DNA from: Rhizobium sp. 11515TR
GTDB lineage: Bacteria > Pseudomonadota > Alphaproteobacteria > Rhizobiales > Rhizobiaceae
Length of the DNA stretch: 64,000 nt
Assembly: GCF_002277895.1 (NCBI RefSeq)
Contig: NZ_CP022998.1
Span: forward strand, 3,877,501-3,941,500
Direction: 5' to 3'
The position numbers and the translations under genes were made by a program. The notes below the pieces were generated by a model that worked only from the letters and a program-made list of their open reading frames with translations, ran no database searches and was not told the origin of the DNA. Shown here piece by piece: positions 52,891-62,026 of the stretch (position 1 is its first letter; each line of letters begins with the position of its first letter).

Positions 52891-53926
52891 CCCCCGCCCC
52901 CGCAGGACAGCCCCGACCACCGGAGCTCCGCAAGCACGGCAGGCGCCTGCAGCACCCGCAGAACGCAGGCGCCCGGAGATGCGCGTGCGCCCGACGGGAC
53001 CGATCGTGCCGTCCTCGAACATTCAGGGCAATGCGCTGATCGTCGTTATCGCCATCATGGCCTTTCTTGCCTGCCTGACGCTCGGTGCGGTCAGTATGGT
53101 GCGCTCGACGGCGGCAAGCTGGGAAAGCCAGATTTCCCGCGAGATCACCATCCAGATCAAGCCGGACGACAATCTCGACATGGAAAAGGCGCTCGCAAGC
53201 GCCCGCGATATCGCATTGAGCTTCGTCGGCACCAAATCCGGCCAGATCGTCGACGAGGCGGCAACCGCGCGCCTGCTCGAACCATGGCTCGGCGCCGGCC
53301 TCGATATCAAGGAACTGCCCGTCCCGCGCCTTGTCATCATCACCATCGACGAGACGCATCCGCCTGATTTCGAGGCGATGCGCAGCCTGCTCAAGGCGCA
53401 GATCCCGCAGGCAACCCTTGACGACCATCGCACCTGGGTCGACCGACTCGTGTCGATGGCGCACACCACCGTTCTCATCGGCACCGGCGTGCTCCTGCTC
53501 GTCTTCACCGCCATGGTGCTGACGGTGGTCTTCGCCACGCGCGGCGCATTGTCGGGCAATCGCCATATCGTCGAAGTCCTGCATTTCGTCGGCGCCGAAA
53601 GCACCTTCGTCGCCAATGAATTCCAGAAGCATTTTCTGAAGATCAGCCTCAAAGGCTCGGGAGCCGGCAGCGCGCTCGCCGCCCTCTTCTTCGCGATAGC
53701 CGGCCTTCTGCAGAGCCATACGATCGCCACGCCGCAGACCGACCAGGCAACCGCATTGTTCGGAACTTTCTCCGTCGGCGCGCTCGGCTATGTCGGCATT
53801 CTCGCCACCATGATCATCATCGCACTGCTGACGACGCTGACGGCGCGATTCACCGTCATGCGCACGATCTATGAGATCGATCTGGTCCGTTCCGATCCCG
53901 GGCGGACGGATAGCGTACCGAATTGA
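52883..53926 (+). CDS. ftsX: Cell division protein FtsX
   Basis: FtsX is the membrane partner of FtsE that transmits ATP-driven changes to cell-wall hydrolase activators. The 347-residue protein has a long polar N-terminus (PRRTAPTTGAPQARQAPAAPA), a first helix at about 50-70, a periplasmic loop, and three helices toward the end (about 190-215, 245-270 and 295-320). The signature segment RHIVEVLHFVGAESTFVANEFQKHFL is present as recognisable parts near 220-245. It overlaps ftsE by 8 nt, implying translational coupling. Confidence 0.94.
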   Translation: MTDPRPRRTAPTTGAPQARQAPAAPAERRRPEMRVRPTGPIVPSSNIQGNALIVVIAIMAFLACLTLGAVSMVRSTAASWESQISREITIQIKPDDNLDMEKALASARDIALSFVGTKSGQIVDEAATARLLEPWLGAGLDIKELPVPRLVIITIDETHPPDFEAMRSLLKAQIPQATLDDHRTWVDRLVSMAHTTVLIGTGVLLLVFTAMVLTVVFATRGALSGNRHIVEVLHFVGAESTFVANEFQKHFLKISLKGSGAGSALAALFFAIAGLLQSHTIATPQTDQATALFGTFSVGALGYVGILATMIIIALLTTLTARFTVMRTIYEIDLVRSDPGRTDSVPN

Positions 53927-53995
53927 CGCTTCAGCGATGTTTTTTTACCGTTTGCCAGCCCGTTCCTTGCCGCAATTGGCGTATAATAGCGAATC

Positions 53996-54718
53996 ATGAG
54001 CATGGATCTGACGACTCGCAAGACCGTGAGTTTGCAGTCGCTGCGGGCCCGACCCGGCGGCGATAGACCCGTGCGCCGCAGCCTGTTCCGCCGTCTTTTG
54101 CGCTGGGGCGGCTTCGCTTTCATCTTCTTCGTCGCCATCATTTTCGGCGGCTTCCTGCATTTCGCCGATTCGATCACCACCTTGAAGCCGCCGCTCGAGC
54201 CGAAAGCCGATGCCATCGTGGTGCTGACGGGCGGCTATCAGCGGATCGATCAGGCGGTGGAGCTGCTGCGCACCGGTGCCGGCAACCGTCTGCTGATATC
54301 GGGCGCGCATCCGACCACCACGCCGACACAGATCCGCAAGCTGACGCAGAGTTCCGCCAGCCTGTTCAGCTGCTGTGTCGACATCGGCTATGACGCGCTC
54401 GATACGATCGGCAATGCCCGCGAAGCGGCAAAGTGGATTCACGCCAGGGGCTATAAGAGCGTTCTCGTTGTCACGAACAACTACCATATGCCCCGCAGCC
54501 TCGCAGAATTGAAATACGTCGATCCCTCGACCGATTTCATTCCCTATCCGGTCGTCAACTCCGATCTGAAGACCAAGAATTGGTTCACGGACCCGAATGC
54601 GCTGCGCACGATGATCTCGGAATATGCCAAGGTCCTCCTTGCCGGCGCCCGCAACCTGACGGGCCTCGGGCGGCCGGTAGGCCTGCGCTCGCGGCAGCCT
54701 GTCGAGGACGACGACTGA
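53996..54718 (+). CDS. YdcF family protein (DUF218)
   Basis: A 240-residue protein of the YdcF-like (DUF218) family. An N-terminal signal anchor (about 38-58, WGGFAFIFFVAIIFGGFLHFA) precedes a Rossmann-like domain with IVVLTGGYQRIDQAVELL (near 75) and the conserved VVTNNYHMPRSLAEL region. Homologues include SanA and other envelope proteins with roles in vancomycin resistance or peptidoglycan permeability. The function here is not known. It follows ftsX by 69 nt. A TATAAT box at 53982-53987 ends only 8 nt before ATG 53996. Confidence 0.88.
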   Translation: MSMDLTTRKTVSLQSLRARPGGDRPVRRSLFRRLLRWGGFAFIFFVAIIFGGFLHFADSITTLKPPLEPKADAIVVLTGGYQRIDQAVELLRTGAGNRLLISGAHPTTTPTQIRKLTQSSASLFSCCVDIGYDALDTIGNAREAAKWIHARGYKSVLVVTNNYHMPRSLAELKYVDPSTDFIPYPVVNSDLKTKNWFTDPNALRTMISEYAKVLLAGARNLTGLGRPVGLRSRQPVEDDD

Positions 54719-54840
54719 GGCTCGCCGCGTCAAACCACGCAGACGCGAAAACCACGCAAACACCGACTTTTTATTGACGCTGTAATCGTGTAGGCAAACT
54801 TTCGGATGCCGGCGCAAGCCGGTGCATTGGGAAAGCCTCG

Positions 54841-55644
54841 ATGATTATCTTGCGTTCGATCCTGTTCAACACGGCCTTCTATGCCAATCTGATCATTCGC
54901 ATGATCGTGTTGGCGCCGATTTACTTCCTCATGCCGCGCAAGGCGGCCTATGCGATCCCCAAGGCATGGGCGAAATCCAGCACCTGGCTGATGGAGAAGA
55001 TCGTAGGCACCACCTTCGAGATCGAGGGCTTGGAAAATATCCCCCAAGGCAGCTTCATCTTCGCGCCCAAGCATCAATCCTTCTGGGATACATTTGCGCT
55101 GCTGCCCTATCTCGACGACCCCGTCTATATCCTGAAGCGCGAGCTGATGTGGATCCCATTGTTCGGCTGGTATGCCGGTAAACAGCGCATGATCCCGGTC
55201 GATCGCGGCGCCCGCGGCAAAGTCATGTTCGATGTCCTGAAGCGCACGCGCGAAGAGCTCGCCACGGGTCGCCAGCTCATCATCTACCCCGAGGGCACGC
55301 GGCGACCGCCAGGCGCCGAACCGATCTACAAATACGGCATCGCCCGCATGTATCGCGACCTCGGCATTCCCGTCGTCGCCGTTGCCATGCATCCGGGCCT
55401 TTTCTGGCCGCGCCGCACCTTCCGCAAATATCCCGGCCATATCAAGGTGCGCATCCTGCCGCCGATCGAGCCCGGTATGGATCCGGATGCCTTTTTCGCG
55501 CGCCTGATCGAGGAGACGGAAAGAGCAAGCGACGAGCTGCTGGTCGAAACGATCGCCAACAACCCGAACCTGCCGGTTCCGCCGACGGCGGCGCAGCGTC
55601 TCGCGGAAATCGCCAAGGCAAAACCCGTTACGGCGGCAATCTGA
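54841..55644 (+). CDS. plsC: 1-acyl-sn-glycerol-3-phosphate acyltransferase
   Basis: PlsC acylates lysophosphatidic acid to phosphatidic acid in phospholipid synthesis. The 267-residue protein has an N-terminal membrane helix (about 4-30), the HX4D catalytic motif KHQSFWDTFAL (near 77), the substrate-binding region KRELMWIPLFGWYAG, the YPEGTRRPPGAEP motif (near 145), and the VAMHPGLFW-type VPVV segment. ATG 54841 starts MIILRSILFNTAF. A TTGACG and a short hairpin with a GCAA tetraloop (54808-54822) lie in the leader. Confidence 0.92.
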   Translation: MIILRSILFNTAFYANLIIRMIVLAPIYFLMPRKAAYAIPKAWAKSSTWLMEKIVGTTFEIEGLENIPQGSFIFAPKHQSFWDTFALLPYLDDPVYILKRELMWIPLFGWYAGKQRMIPVDRGARGKVMFDVLKRTREELATGRQLIIYPEGTRRPPGAEPIYKYGIARMYRDLGIPVVAVAMHPGLFWPRRTFRKYPGHIKVRILPPIEPGMDPDAFFARLIEETERASDELLVETIANNPNLPVPPTAAQRLAEIAKAKPVTAAI

Positions 55645-55671
55645 GCGAGCTCTCAATGCCAGACGATAGGC

Positions 55672-56205
55672 TCAAGATGCCTTTCGCATCCGCTCCACTT
55701 CACCGGCAACCTGTTCGAGCCAATGATCGCGGATGCCCATGTCGCGCAAATGCGTCAGCGTATTGAAGACATAGGCATCGTTCGGGCCGGAACGCCCATT
55801 GGCAGCTTCCACCACATGCGCCGCCTCGATCGCATCCAGCGAGCCGGCATATTGCCTGTGGTTACGATCGACGACATAGGCAACGGCGATCACGCGCCGC
55901 CCGTCGGCGAGCCGGATCGGTAGGGTCTTTTCCAGATAGACGTTGGTGACGAGTTCGCGCTCGCGCAGATAGGTCAGCACCTCATCCCAGGAGGCCGCCG
56001 GCACGCGAAAAGCCATGCCCCGGCAGGAGCCGCCGCGATCGAGGCCGAGGACGAGGCCGGGGTTTTCTTCCGTGCCGCGATGGACCCAGGAACGGACGCA
56101 GAGCGATCGACGATAGCCAAAAATCAGGGCCTCGGCCCGCTCGTCATAACCAAAGCCCGGATTCCACATGAGGGATCCGTAGCCAAACACCCAAAATTCG
56201 TCCAT
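55672..56205 (-). CDS. ChaC-like gamma-glutamylcyclotransferase
   Basis: A 177-residue protein of the ChaC family, which cleaves glutathione to 5-oxoproline and Cys-Gly. The family signature FGYGSLMWNPGF is at about 7-18, and the later Glu-containing region includes YLREREL, the probable catalytic area, followed by AIEAAHVVEAANGRSGPND. The start MDEFWVFGYGS at ATG 56205 is used because the upstream frame lacks conserved residues. It is divergent from the DUF2125 gene by 50 nt and convergent with plsC. Confidence 0.92.
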   Translation of the reverse strand: MDEFWVFGYGSLMWNPGFGYDERAEALIFGYRRSLCVRSWVHRGTEENPGLVLGLDRGGSCRGMAFRVPAASWDEVLTYLRERELVTNVYLEKTLPIRLADGRRVIAVAYVVDRNHRQYAGSLDAIEAAHVVEAANGRSGPNDAYVFNTLTHLRDMGIRDHWLEQVAGEVERMRKAS

Positions 56206-56255
56206 ATCCAACGCCAAATCACTGTGAAGCTTCAGTCCAACCATTGGAGAACAAC

Positions 56256-57269
56256 ATGGCAGCGTCAAGCCAGAGCGTAACGACCGGTCGAGGCAAACGT
56301 CTGTGGCTCATCCTTTTTGGGCTGGTGGTGGTTTTAGCCGGTCTTTACACCGGCGGTTGGTACTATGCGACCGGTTTCGTCAGAACCAATGTCCTGAAGG
56401 CGCTCGGCCAGCAGAACAGCGCCGGCATTGCCGGCAAATGCGAGAACATGGCCTTCAACGGCTTCCCCTTCTCCATCGGCCTGACCTGTGACACGGTGAC
56501 CGTCGACAACCAGACGCGCGGCGTCTCCACCAGTTTCGACAGGCTCAGCGCCTCCGCACCGGTCTTCCAGCCCAACCACGTGAGCTGGAGCCTGAAATCT
56601 CCCGCCCAGTTGCGGACGACGGAGGGCCTGACCGTATCGGCTGAATGGGCCGATCTGCAATCGAACCTCGTCGCCAAGGGCCGCGGCGTCGCCCAGACTC
56701 AGACTGTCATCGAAGGGCTGAAGGCCGGCATCGTCTCCTCCGTCACCGGCCAGAGCCTCAATGTCACCGCTGCCCACACGGAGATGCACGCCAGTCAGAA
56801 TGGCAGCGATCTGGATTTCGCGATCGGCGTCGAAAATGCCAATGCCGTCATCAAAGACTTCCCGCAGACATTGCCGACCGCATCGACCAGCGCCAAGGTG
56901 ACGCTGTCAGGCAAGGCCGGCCTGCTCGATGGCAGCGACCGAGAGGGGCTTCGCGGCTCGGCAGGCATGCTGCACCAGGCTGTCATCGATATCGGCGATG
57001 GCCGTATCATGACGCTTTCCGGCCCCTTCAATTTCGATGATGAAGGTTTTCTGTCCGGTCAGTTCAAGCTGGAGATCAACCAGATCGGCCCTTGGGGCGA
57101 TAGCCTGACCACGACGCTTCCCGCCGCCAAGAACATCATCAAGACGGCGACGAAGATGCTGAAGGCGCTAGCGAATGGCGCGGATAAAGTCTCCGTCGAT
57201 CTCACCGCCGATCGGGGTCGCCTCTCACTCAGCGGCTTCATCCCGCTTGGAAAGATCCCACCGATCTGA
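56256..57269 (+). CDS. DUF2125 family exported or membrane-anchored protein
   Basis: A 337-residue DUF2125 protein with one N-terminal membrane segment (about 18-38, LWLILFGLVVVLAGLYTGGWYYA) that anchors a large beta-rich periplasmic domain. Conserved parts are GIAGKCENMAFNGFPFSIGLTC and the C-terminal GPFNFDDEGFLSGQFKLEI. The family is common in Alphaproteobacteria and has no known biochemical role; the fold suggests a lipid- or envelope-related task (inference). GGAGA precedes ATG 56256. It ends 3 nt before the stop of the convergent GNAT gene. Confidence 0.9.
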   Translation: MAASSQSVTTGRGKRLWLILFGLVVVLAGLYTGGWYYATGFVRTNVLKALGQQNSAGIAGKCENMAFNGFPFSIGLTCDTVTVDNQTRGVSTSFDRLSASAPVFQPNHVSWSLKSPAQLRTTEGLTVSAEWADLQSNLVAKGRGVAQTQTVIEGLKAGIVSSVTGQSLNVTAAHTEMHASQNGSDLDFAIGVENANAVIKDFPQTLPTASTSAKVTLSGKAGLLDGSDREGLRGSAGMLHQAVIDIGDGRIMTLSGPFNFDDEGFLSGQFKLEINQIGPWGDSLTTTLPAAKNIIKTATKMLKALANGADKVSVDLTADRGRLSLSGFIPLGKIPPI

Positions 57270-57272
57270 AGC

Positions 57273-57701
57273 CTATCCTCTGTGGACGTCGGAGATATCC
57301 TTCACAAAGAATATCTCCGGGCTTGGCTGGACGATGCGGAGGTCGATGCTGCCAGCCGCCTTGAAGCCGTTGCGGCGGTGCCAGGCCTGTGGTTCGGCTT
57401 CGGCCCATTCGCTCGAGGTCATCAGATGCTTGGCGCCCTCGTCGATCATGGCGCTTTCCCAGGCGCGGAACAGAGCCGTTCCGACACCCTCGCGCCGGTG
57501 CAGCGGCAGCACGCGGATCATATCCATATAGGGTATCTTGCCCCAAAAGCGGCTGAAGCGTAGGAAGCCGACGAGTTTATCGTCCCGCTCGACCACAAAA
57601 TATTCACCGAACGCAATGCAACGCCCGATCCAGTCTTCACTGGCGTCATCATGCTCAAGGAGCCAGGACAAATCTTCGGAATGCGCGCGCCTGATGATCA
57701 T
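57273..57701 (-). CDS. GNAT family N-acetyltransferase
   Basis: A 142-residue acetyltransferase with the whole GNAT fold: MIIRRAHSEDLSWLLEHDD, IRVLPLHRREGVGTALFRAWE with the acetyl-CoA loop RREGVG (about 66-72) and AEPQAWHRRNGFKAAGSID as the C-terminal motif. The acceptor is unknown. GGAGGG lies before ATG 57701. It stands downstream of tyrC on the same strand (26-nt gap), so it may be part of the hisC-tyrC transcript. Confidence 0.9.
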   Translation of the reverse strand: MIIRRAHSEDLSWLLEHDDASEDWIGRCIAFGEYFVVERDDKLVGFLRFSRFWGKIPYMDMIRVLPLHRREGVGTALFRAWESAMIDEGAKHLMTSSEWAEAEPQAWHRRNGFKAAGSIDLRIVQPSPEIFFVKDISDVHRG

Positions 57702-57727
57702 AAGCGCCCTCCGTCGTATAGGGATGC

Positions 57728-58657
57728 CTATTCCTTCACATCCAGCGCATGACGGCCGAAGTCAGGCACGTCGACATCCTGGCCGGCTTCGACGATCGAG
57801 CGGCGAATGGCGCGCGTACGGGTGAAAAGTTCGAAGATCTTGTCGCCGTCACCCCAGCGGATGGCGCGCTGCAGCGATGCCAGATCCTCGGAAAAGCGCG
57901 ACAGCATCTCCAGAATGGCATCGCGATTGTGCAGGCAGACGTCGCGCCACATGGTCGGATCGGATGCGGCAAGGCGCGTGAAATCACGGAAGCCGGAAGC
58001 CGAATATTTGATGACTTCCGATTCGGTGACCGTCTCCAGATCGTCGGCGGTGCCGACGATATTGTAGGCGATCAGATGCGGCAGATGCGAAACGATTGCC
58101 AATACCTTGTCGTGATGTTCGGGATCCATCTCGTCGACACGGGAGCCCAGAGTTTCCCAGAAGCCGCGAAGCGTCTTGATCGCAGCCTCGTCGGTACCCG
58201 GAACGGGCGTGAAGATGCACCAGCGCCCCTTGAACAGCCCCGGAAAACCGGCATCCGGACCGGATTTCTCCGTACCTGCGAGCGGATGGCCCGGAATGAA
58301 ATGCACATTGGAGGGCATATGCGGCTGCATCTGCGCGATGACCGACGCCTTGGTGGAGCCGACATCGGTGACGATAGCGCCCGGCTTCAGATGCGCAGCA
58401 ATTTCCTTGGCGACACTTTCGGAGGCGCCGACTGGCACGGAGACGATGACGAGATCGGCGTCCTTGGCTGCCTCGGCCGAGGACAGCGTATAGCGGTCGC
58501 CGAGCTTCAGTTCCTCGGCACGCTTCAACGTCTCGGCGCTGCGTGTCGAGATCACCACTTCCTTTGCGATACCGAGGCGCTTGATGTCGTGGGCGATGGA
58601 AGAGCCGATAAGGCCGATGCCGATCAGGGCGATGCGGTCGAACTGGATGTTGCTCAT
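57728..58657 (-). CDS. tyrC: Prephenate/arogenate dehydrogenase (cyclohexadienyl dehydrogenase)
   Basis: TyrC oxidises prephenate or arogenate with NAD(P) in tyrosine synthesis. The 309-residue protein starts with Rossmann motif IALIGIGLIGSSIAHDIKRLG (about 9-29), includes VIVSVPVGASESV, the catalytic His in FIPGHPLAGTEKSGPDAGFPGLFKG (near 117) and VLAIVSHLPHLIAYN. It overlaps hisC by 4 nt (ATG 58657 and the hisC TGA), so the two are coupled. A cyclohexadienyl dehydrogenase next to hisC is standard in rhizobia, where HisC also serves aromatic amino acids. Confidence 0.94.
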   Translation of the reverse strand: MSNIQFDRIALIGIGLIGSSIAHDIKRLGIAKEVVISTRSAETLKRAEELKLGDRYTLSSAEAAKDADLVIVSVPVGASESVAKEIAAHLKPGAIVTDVGSTKASVIAQMQPHMPSNVHFIPGHPLAGTEKSGPDAGFPGLFKGRWCIFTPVPGTDEAAIKTLRGFWETLGSRVDEMDPEHHDKVLAIVSHLPHLIAYNIVGTADDLETVTESEVIKYSASGFRDFTRLAASDPTMWRDVCLHNRDAILEMLSRFSEDLASLQRAIRWGDGDKIFELFTRTRAIRRSIVEAGQDVDVPDFGRHALDVKE

Positions 58658-59763
58658 GCCTTGCGTCCCATAAATTCGGCCAGAGCGTCGATGACGCCGA
58701 GATTGGCCTCTTCGGTGCCGATGCTCAGGCGCAGCGAATTCGGGAAGCCGTAAGCGCGGACGGCGCGCAGGATATAGCCGCGGCTCGTGAGGAAATCGTC
58801 CGCTTCCGAAGCGCGCTTGCCGTCGCTGTCGGGGAAGTGGATCAGCACGAAATTCGCAACCGACGGCGTCACCCTGAGACCCAAGGCTTCGAGCGCAGCC
58901 GTCATCTTCTCGATCCAGAGTGTATTATGCGCGACCGCCCTTTCCGTGAAAGCGTGATCGCGAATGGCAGCCGCTCCGGCGGCAATGGCTGCGCCGTTCA
59001 GGTTGAACGGAGCGCGCACGCGGTTGATCGCATCGACGATATCGACCGGGGCGTACATCCAGCCGATACGAAGGGCTGCCAGGCCGTAAACCTTGGAGAA
59101 AGTACGGGTCATGACGACGTTCTGATTGGCCGAAACGAGTTCAAGACCGGCTTCGTAATCGTTGCGCCGGACATATTCGGCATAGGCCGCGTCGAGGATG
59201 AGGATGACGTGCTTCGGCAGGCTCGCCTGCAGGCGGCGGATCTCGCTGACAGGAACATAGGTTCCAGTGGGATTGGCCGGATTGGCAATGAAGACCATCT
59301 TGGTCTTCTCCGTGACGGCCGCCAGGATCGCGTCGACATCGACGGTGCAATCCTTTTCCTTGACCGTGACCGGCGTCGCGCCGGCGGCCATGATCTGGAT
59401 CTTGTAAACCAGGAAGCCGTGCTCGGTGATGATGCCTTCGTCACCGGTGCCGAGATAGGTGTGGCAGAGCAGGCCAAGCAACTCGTCCGAGCCGGCGCCG
59501 CAGAGGATATTGGCCACATTCAGCCCATGCACATCGGCAATCGCCTGGCGCAATTCCTTGGCCTGACCGTCCGGATAGCGCTCGAGATTGCCGGCAGCGC
59601 CGCGGAAGGCTTCGATGGCCTTCGGGCTGGCACCAAGCGGCGTCTCGTTCGAGGAAAGCTTGAACACGCGCGCAACGCCCGGCGCATGCTCCTTGCCCGG
59701 CACATAGGCGGCGATATCGAGGATGCCGGGACGCGGGACGGGCTTGCTCATTTCCATGCTCAT
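58654..59763 (-). CDS. hisC: Histidinol-phosphate / aromatic aminotransferase
   Basis: HisC is a PLP aminotransferase that converts histidinol phosphate and, in many species, aromatic keto acids. The 369-residue product has FKLSSNETPLGASPKA (N-terminal fold-type I region), NPANPTGTYVPVSEI and the PLP-lysine in MTRTFSKVYGLAALRIGW (near 235). The C-terminus is typical. ATG 59763, 59757 and 59751 are all possible starts; 59763 follows AAGGTC. The 3' end overlaps tyrC by 4 nt. Confidence 0.95.
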   Translation of the reverse strand: MSMEMSKPVPRPGILDIAAYVPGKEHAPGVARVFKLSSNETPLGASPKAIEAFRGAAGNLERYPDGQAKELRQAIADVHGLNVANILCGAGSDELLGLLCHTYLGTGDEGIITEHGFLVYKIQIMAAGATPVTVKEKDCTVDVDAILAAVTEKTKMVFIANPANPTGTYVPVSEIRRLQASLPKHVILILDAAYAEYVRRNDYEAGLELVSANQNVVMTRTFSKVYGLAALRIGWMYAPVDIVDAINRVRAPFNLNGAAIAAGAAAIRDHAFTERAVAHNTLWIEKMTAALEALGLRVTPSVANFVLIHFPDSDGKRASEADDFLTSRGYILRAVRAYGFPNSLRLSIGTEEANLGVIDALAEFMGRKA

Positions 59764-59865
59764 GGGATCGACCTTGGGAAAGACCGGAAAATTCCGGTTT
59801 ATGACACCCCGTCGCATTAAAGCGGATTGATAAATTTGTCGAGTGTCGGCACTACGGCGAAAGCG

Positions 59866-60609
59866 TCACGCGCCATCACGCGTCGTCGGTATGCCCCGCG
59901 GGGCCAGCACCGGCACGAAGACACGGCGCGAGGCGCGAACGGCAACGGGCAGCCCCTGATAGAGCCGTTTCTGCGCCTCGACGATGATGACGCCGGAAAA
60001 GGCGGGCCACAGGGTCCGGCCGACCCGCTCGAAGGCGCGGCGTAGCCGCAGTACGGTCCGCAGCTTCGAAGGCGGAAAGAACAGTGCTTCTGCCGTAGCA
60101 CCGGGCGTGAAGTTTGTTTCGCGCAGCAGCGAGGTGAGCTGGCCGCGTGAATAGGGCCGGCCGGAGCCAAATGGGGTATGCTCCATGCGCGCCCACACGC
60201 CGGTACGGTTCGGCACGACGATGACCAGCCGGCCGCCGGGCGCCAGAACGCGCCAAAGCTCCTTCAGCGTCTCGCGCGGGCTTTCGGCAAACTCCAGTGA
60301 ATGCACCATCAGCACCCGATCGATCGAACTGTCAGGCAGCGGCAACTCTTCATCGAAGATCAGCGCCGTCGCCGAGGCCGAGCCCATCGGCCAGTTCACC
60401 GCACCCTGCCCCGCCGGCATGAAGGCGAAGGTACGCTCGGTGTCGGCACGGAAACGATCGAGATAGGGCACGGCATAGCCGAGGCCGACAAGCCGCTCCT
60501 CGGGCATCCGCGCCCAGATGGAGGACAGCGCCATGGCGATCGACTGCTCCGCCAAGCGACCGAGCTCGGAATGATAAAACTGGCGGAGATCGACAATATC
60601 GGCGTGCAT
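59866..60609 (-). CDS. SAM-dependent methyltransferase family protein
   Basis: A 247-residue protein with a divergent SAM fold. The N-terminal part is MHADIVDLRQFYHSELGRLAEQ, and the motif I position has weak glycine content (ERLVGLGYAVPYLD). Motif post-I (DSSIDRVLMVHSLEFAESPRETLKEL) and motif III (LWRVLAPGGRLVIVVPNRTGVWARME) are convincing. It belongs to the Methyltransf_11-like group often annotated beside gloB. The acceptor is unknown. ATG 60609 is favoured; the extension to 60672 lacks a good start. It is divergent from gloB, 89 nt away. Confidence 0.85.
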   Translation of the reverse strand: MHADIVDLRQFYHSELGRLAEQSIAMALSSIWARMPEERLVGLGYAVPYLDRFRADTERTFAFMPAGQGAVNWPMGSASATALIFDEELPLPDSSIDRVLMVHSLEFAESPRETLKELWRVLAPGGRLVIVVPNRTGVWARMEHTPFGSGRPYSRGQLTSLLRETNFTPGATAEALFFPPSKLRTVLRLRRAFERVGRTLWPAFSGVIIVEAQKRLYQGLPVAVRASRRVFVPVLAPRGIPTTRDGA

Positions 60610-60698
60610 CGAAACAAATGTTATCAGCCGAGCGTTGGACTTCAAGGCCGAACGGCTTACATTCTCTACCAACGTAAAAGACGAGGACGATTTCGATC

Positions 60699-61469
60699 AT
60701 GAAACCATTGGAATTAGAGATTTTTATCTGCCGTTCCGACAATTACGGCGTCTTGGTCCATGATCCCGAAACCGGATTGACGGCATCGATCGACGCGCCG
60801 GAGGCAGATGCGGTCCTGAAAGCCGCCGATCGGCGCGGCTGGACCATCAGCCATATTCTGACCACGCATCACCATACCGATCACGTCGAGGGCAATCTGG
60901 CGCTGAAGGAGCAGTTCGGCTGCGAGATCATCGGTCCGATCAACGAGGCGGTCGCCATTCCCGGCCTCGATCGCGCCGTCGGCGACGGCGATACATTCGA
61001 GTTCGCCGGTCATACGGTCAATGTCATCGAAACGCCCGGGCATACTGCCGGCCACGTCTGCTATCACTTCGCCGACGACAAGCTGCTTTTTGCCGCCGAC
61101 ACGCTGTTTGCGCTCGGCTGCGGCCGCCTGTTCGAACGGCCGGCAACGGATATGTGGGCCTCGCTGCAGAAGCTCGCCGTGCTGCCGGACGAAACGGCCG
61201 TCTATTTCGGCCATGAATACACGCTCTCCAACGCGCGTTTCGCTCTGACCATCGATCCCGACAATGAGCGGCTGAAGGCGCGCGCCGCCGATATCGAGGC
61301 ATTGAGAGCGGAAGGTAAGTTCACTATCCCGACGACGCTGGCGCTCGAGAAGGAAACCAATCCGTTCCTGCGCGCCGCCGATCCGGCAATCCGCCGCCAT
61401 CTGCTGATGGAAAGCCGCAGCAACGAAGAAGTCTTCGCCGAGATCCGCAAGCGCAAGGACAATTTCTGA
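60699..61469 (+). CDS. gloB: Hydroxyacylglutathione hydrolase (glyoxalase II)
   Basis: GloB hydrolyses S-D-lactoylglutathione and so completes methylglyoxal detoxification. The 256-residue metallo-beta-lactamase-fold enzyme has the metal motif THHHTDHVEGN with His57, His59, Asp61 and His62, then ETPGHTAGHVCYH and the FALGCGRLFE and YFGHEYTLSNARFA segments. The typical C-terminal domain with NPFLRAADPAIR is present. ATG 60699 (MKPLELEIFICRSDNYG) is supported by family alignment. It shares its stop with the start of the cupin_5 gene (TGATG). Confidence 0.95.
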   Translation: MKPLELEIFICRSDNYGVLVHDPETGLTASIDAPEADAVLKAADRRGWTISHILTTHHHTDHVEGNLALKEQFGCEIIGPINEAVAIPGLDRAVGDGDTFEFAGHTVNVIETPGHTAGHVCYHFADDKLLFAADTLFALGCGRLFERPATDMWASLQKLAVLPDETAVYFGHEYTLSNARFALTIDPDNERLKARAADIEALRAEGKFTIPTTLALEKETNPFLRAADPAIRRHLLMESRSNEEVFAEIRKRKDNF

Positions 61470-61894
61470 TGCAGGCAAAAGAGATCATCGAAACGCTTTC
61501 CATGCAGCGGCATCCGGAGGGCGGCTGGTACGTGCAGACGTTTCGCGATGAGAACGGCGGCACGAGAGGCCACTCCACCGCCATCTACTATCTGCTGGAG
61601 GCGGGCGAGCGCTCGCATTGGCATCGGGTGCACGACGCCGCCGAGGTCTGGCACTACTATGCCGGCGCCCCCCTTGCTTTGCATCGGTCGGCCGACGGCA
61701 AGGCGAGTGAAAAACTCGTTCTCGGCATGGATCTGGCAAAGGGGGAGCGCCCGCAGGCGATCATTCCGGTCAACTGGTGGCAATCGGCCGAAAGTCTCGG
61801 GCAATTCACGCTCGTCGGCTGCACGGTTTCCCCGGGCTTCGAATTTTCGAGCTTCGAGATGGCACCGCCGGACTGGAAGCCCACCTCAGGCTGA
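61469..61894 (+). CDS. Cupin_5 (DUF985) family protein
   Basis: A 141-residue cupin_5 (DUF985) protein: an HPEGGWYVQTFRD start (near 14), STAIYYLLEAGERSHWHRVHDAAEVWHYYAGAPLAL and IIPVNWWQSAESLGQFTLVGCTVSPGFEFSSFEM. These match the family's metal-type barrel. The reaction is unknown. It is translationally coupled to gloB through a TGATG overlap, which suggests a role in carbonyl or sugar detoxification (inference). Confidence 0.9.
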   Translation: MQAKEIIETLSMQRHPEGGWYVQTFRDENGGTRGHSTAIYYLLEAGERSHWHRVHDAAEVWHYYAGAPLALHRSADGKASEKLVLGMDLAKGERPQAIIPVNWWQSAESLGQFTLVGCTVSPGFEFSSFEMAPPDWKPTSG

Positions 61895-62026
61895 ACCTTT
61901 TTACCTTTCATTGACATCACGCAGGATGCGGCCGGACAGCGCGCAGCGACGGTCTTGAAAAAGCGACGCGCTGTGTCAGCTTTACACGGGGGAAGTGAAA
62001 TTGATCCATCTGGAGGAGGTTTTTTC

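Noticed and set aside
54808..54822. Possible riboswitch in the plsC leader
   Set aside because: Only a short hairpin with a GCAA loop is visible, with no conserved aptamer features.
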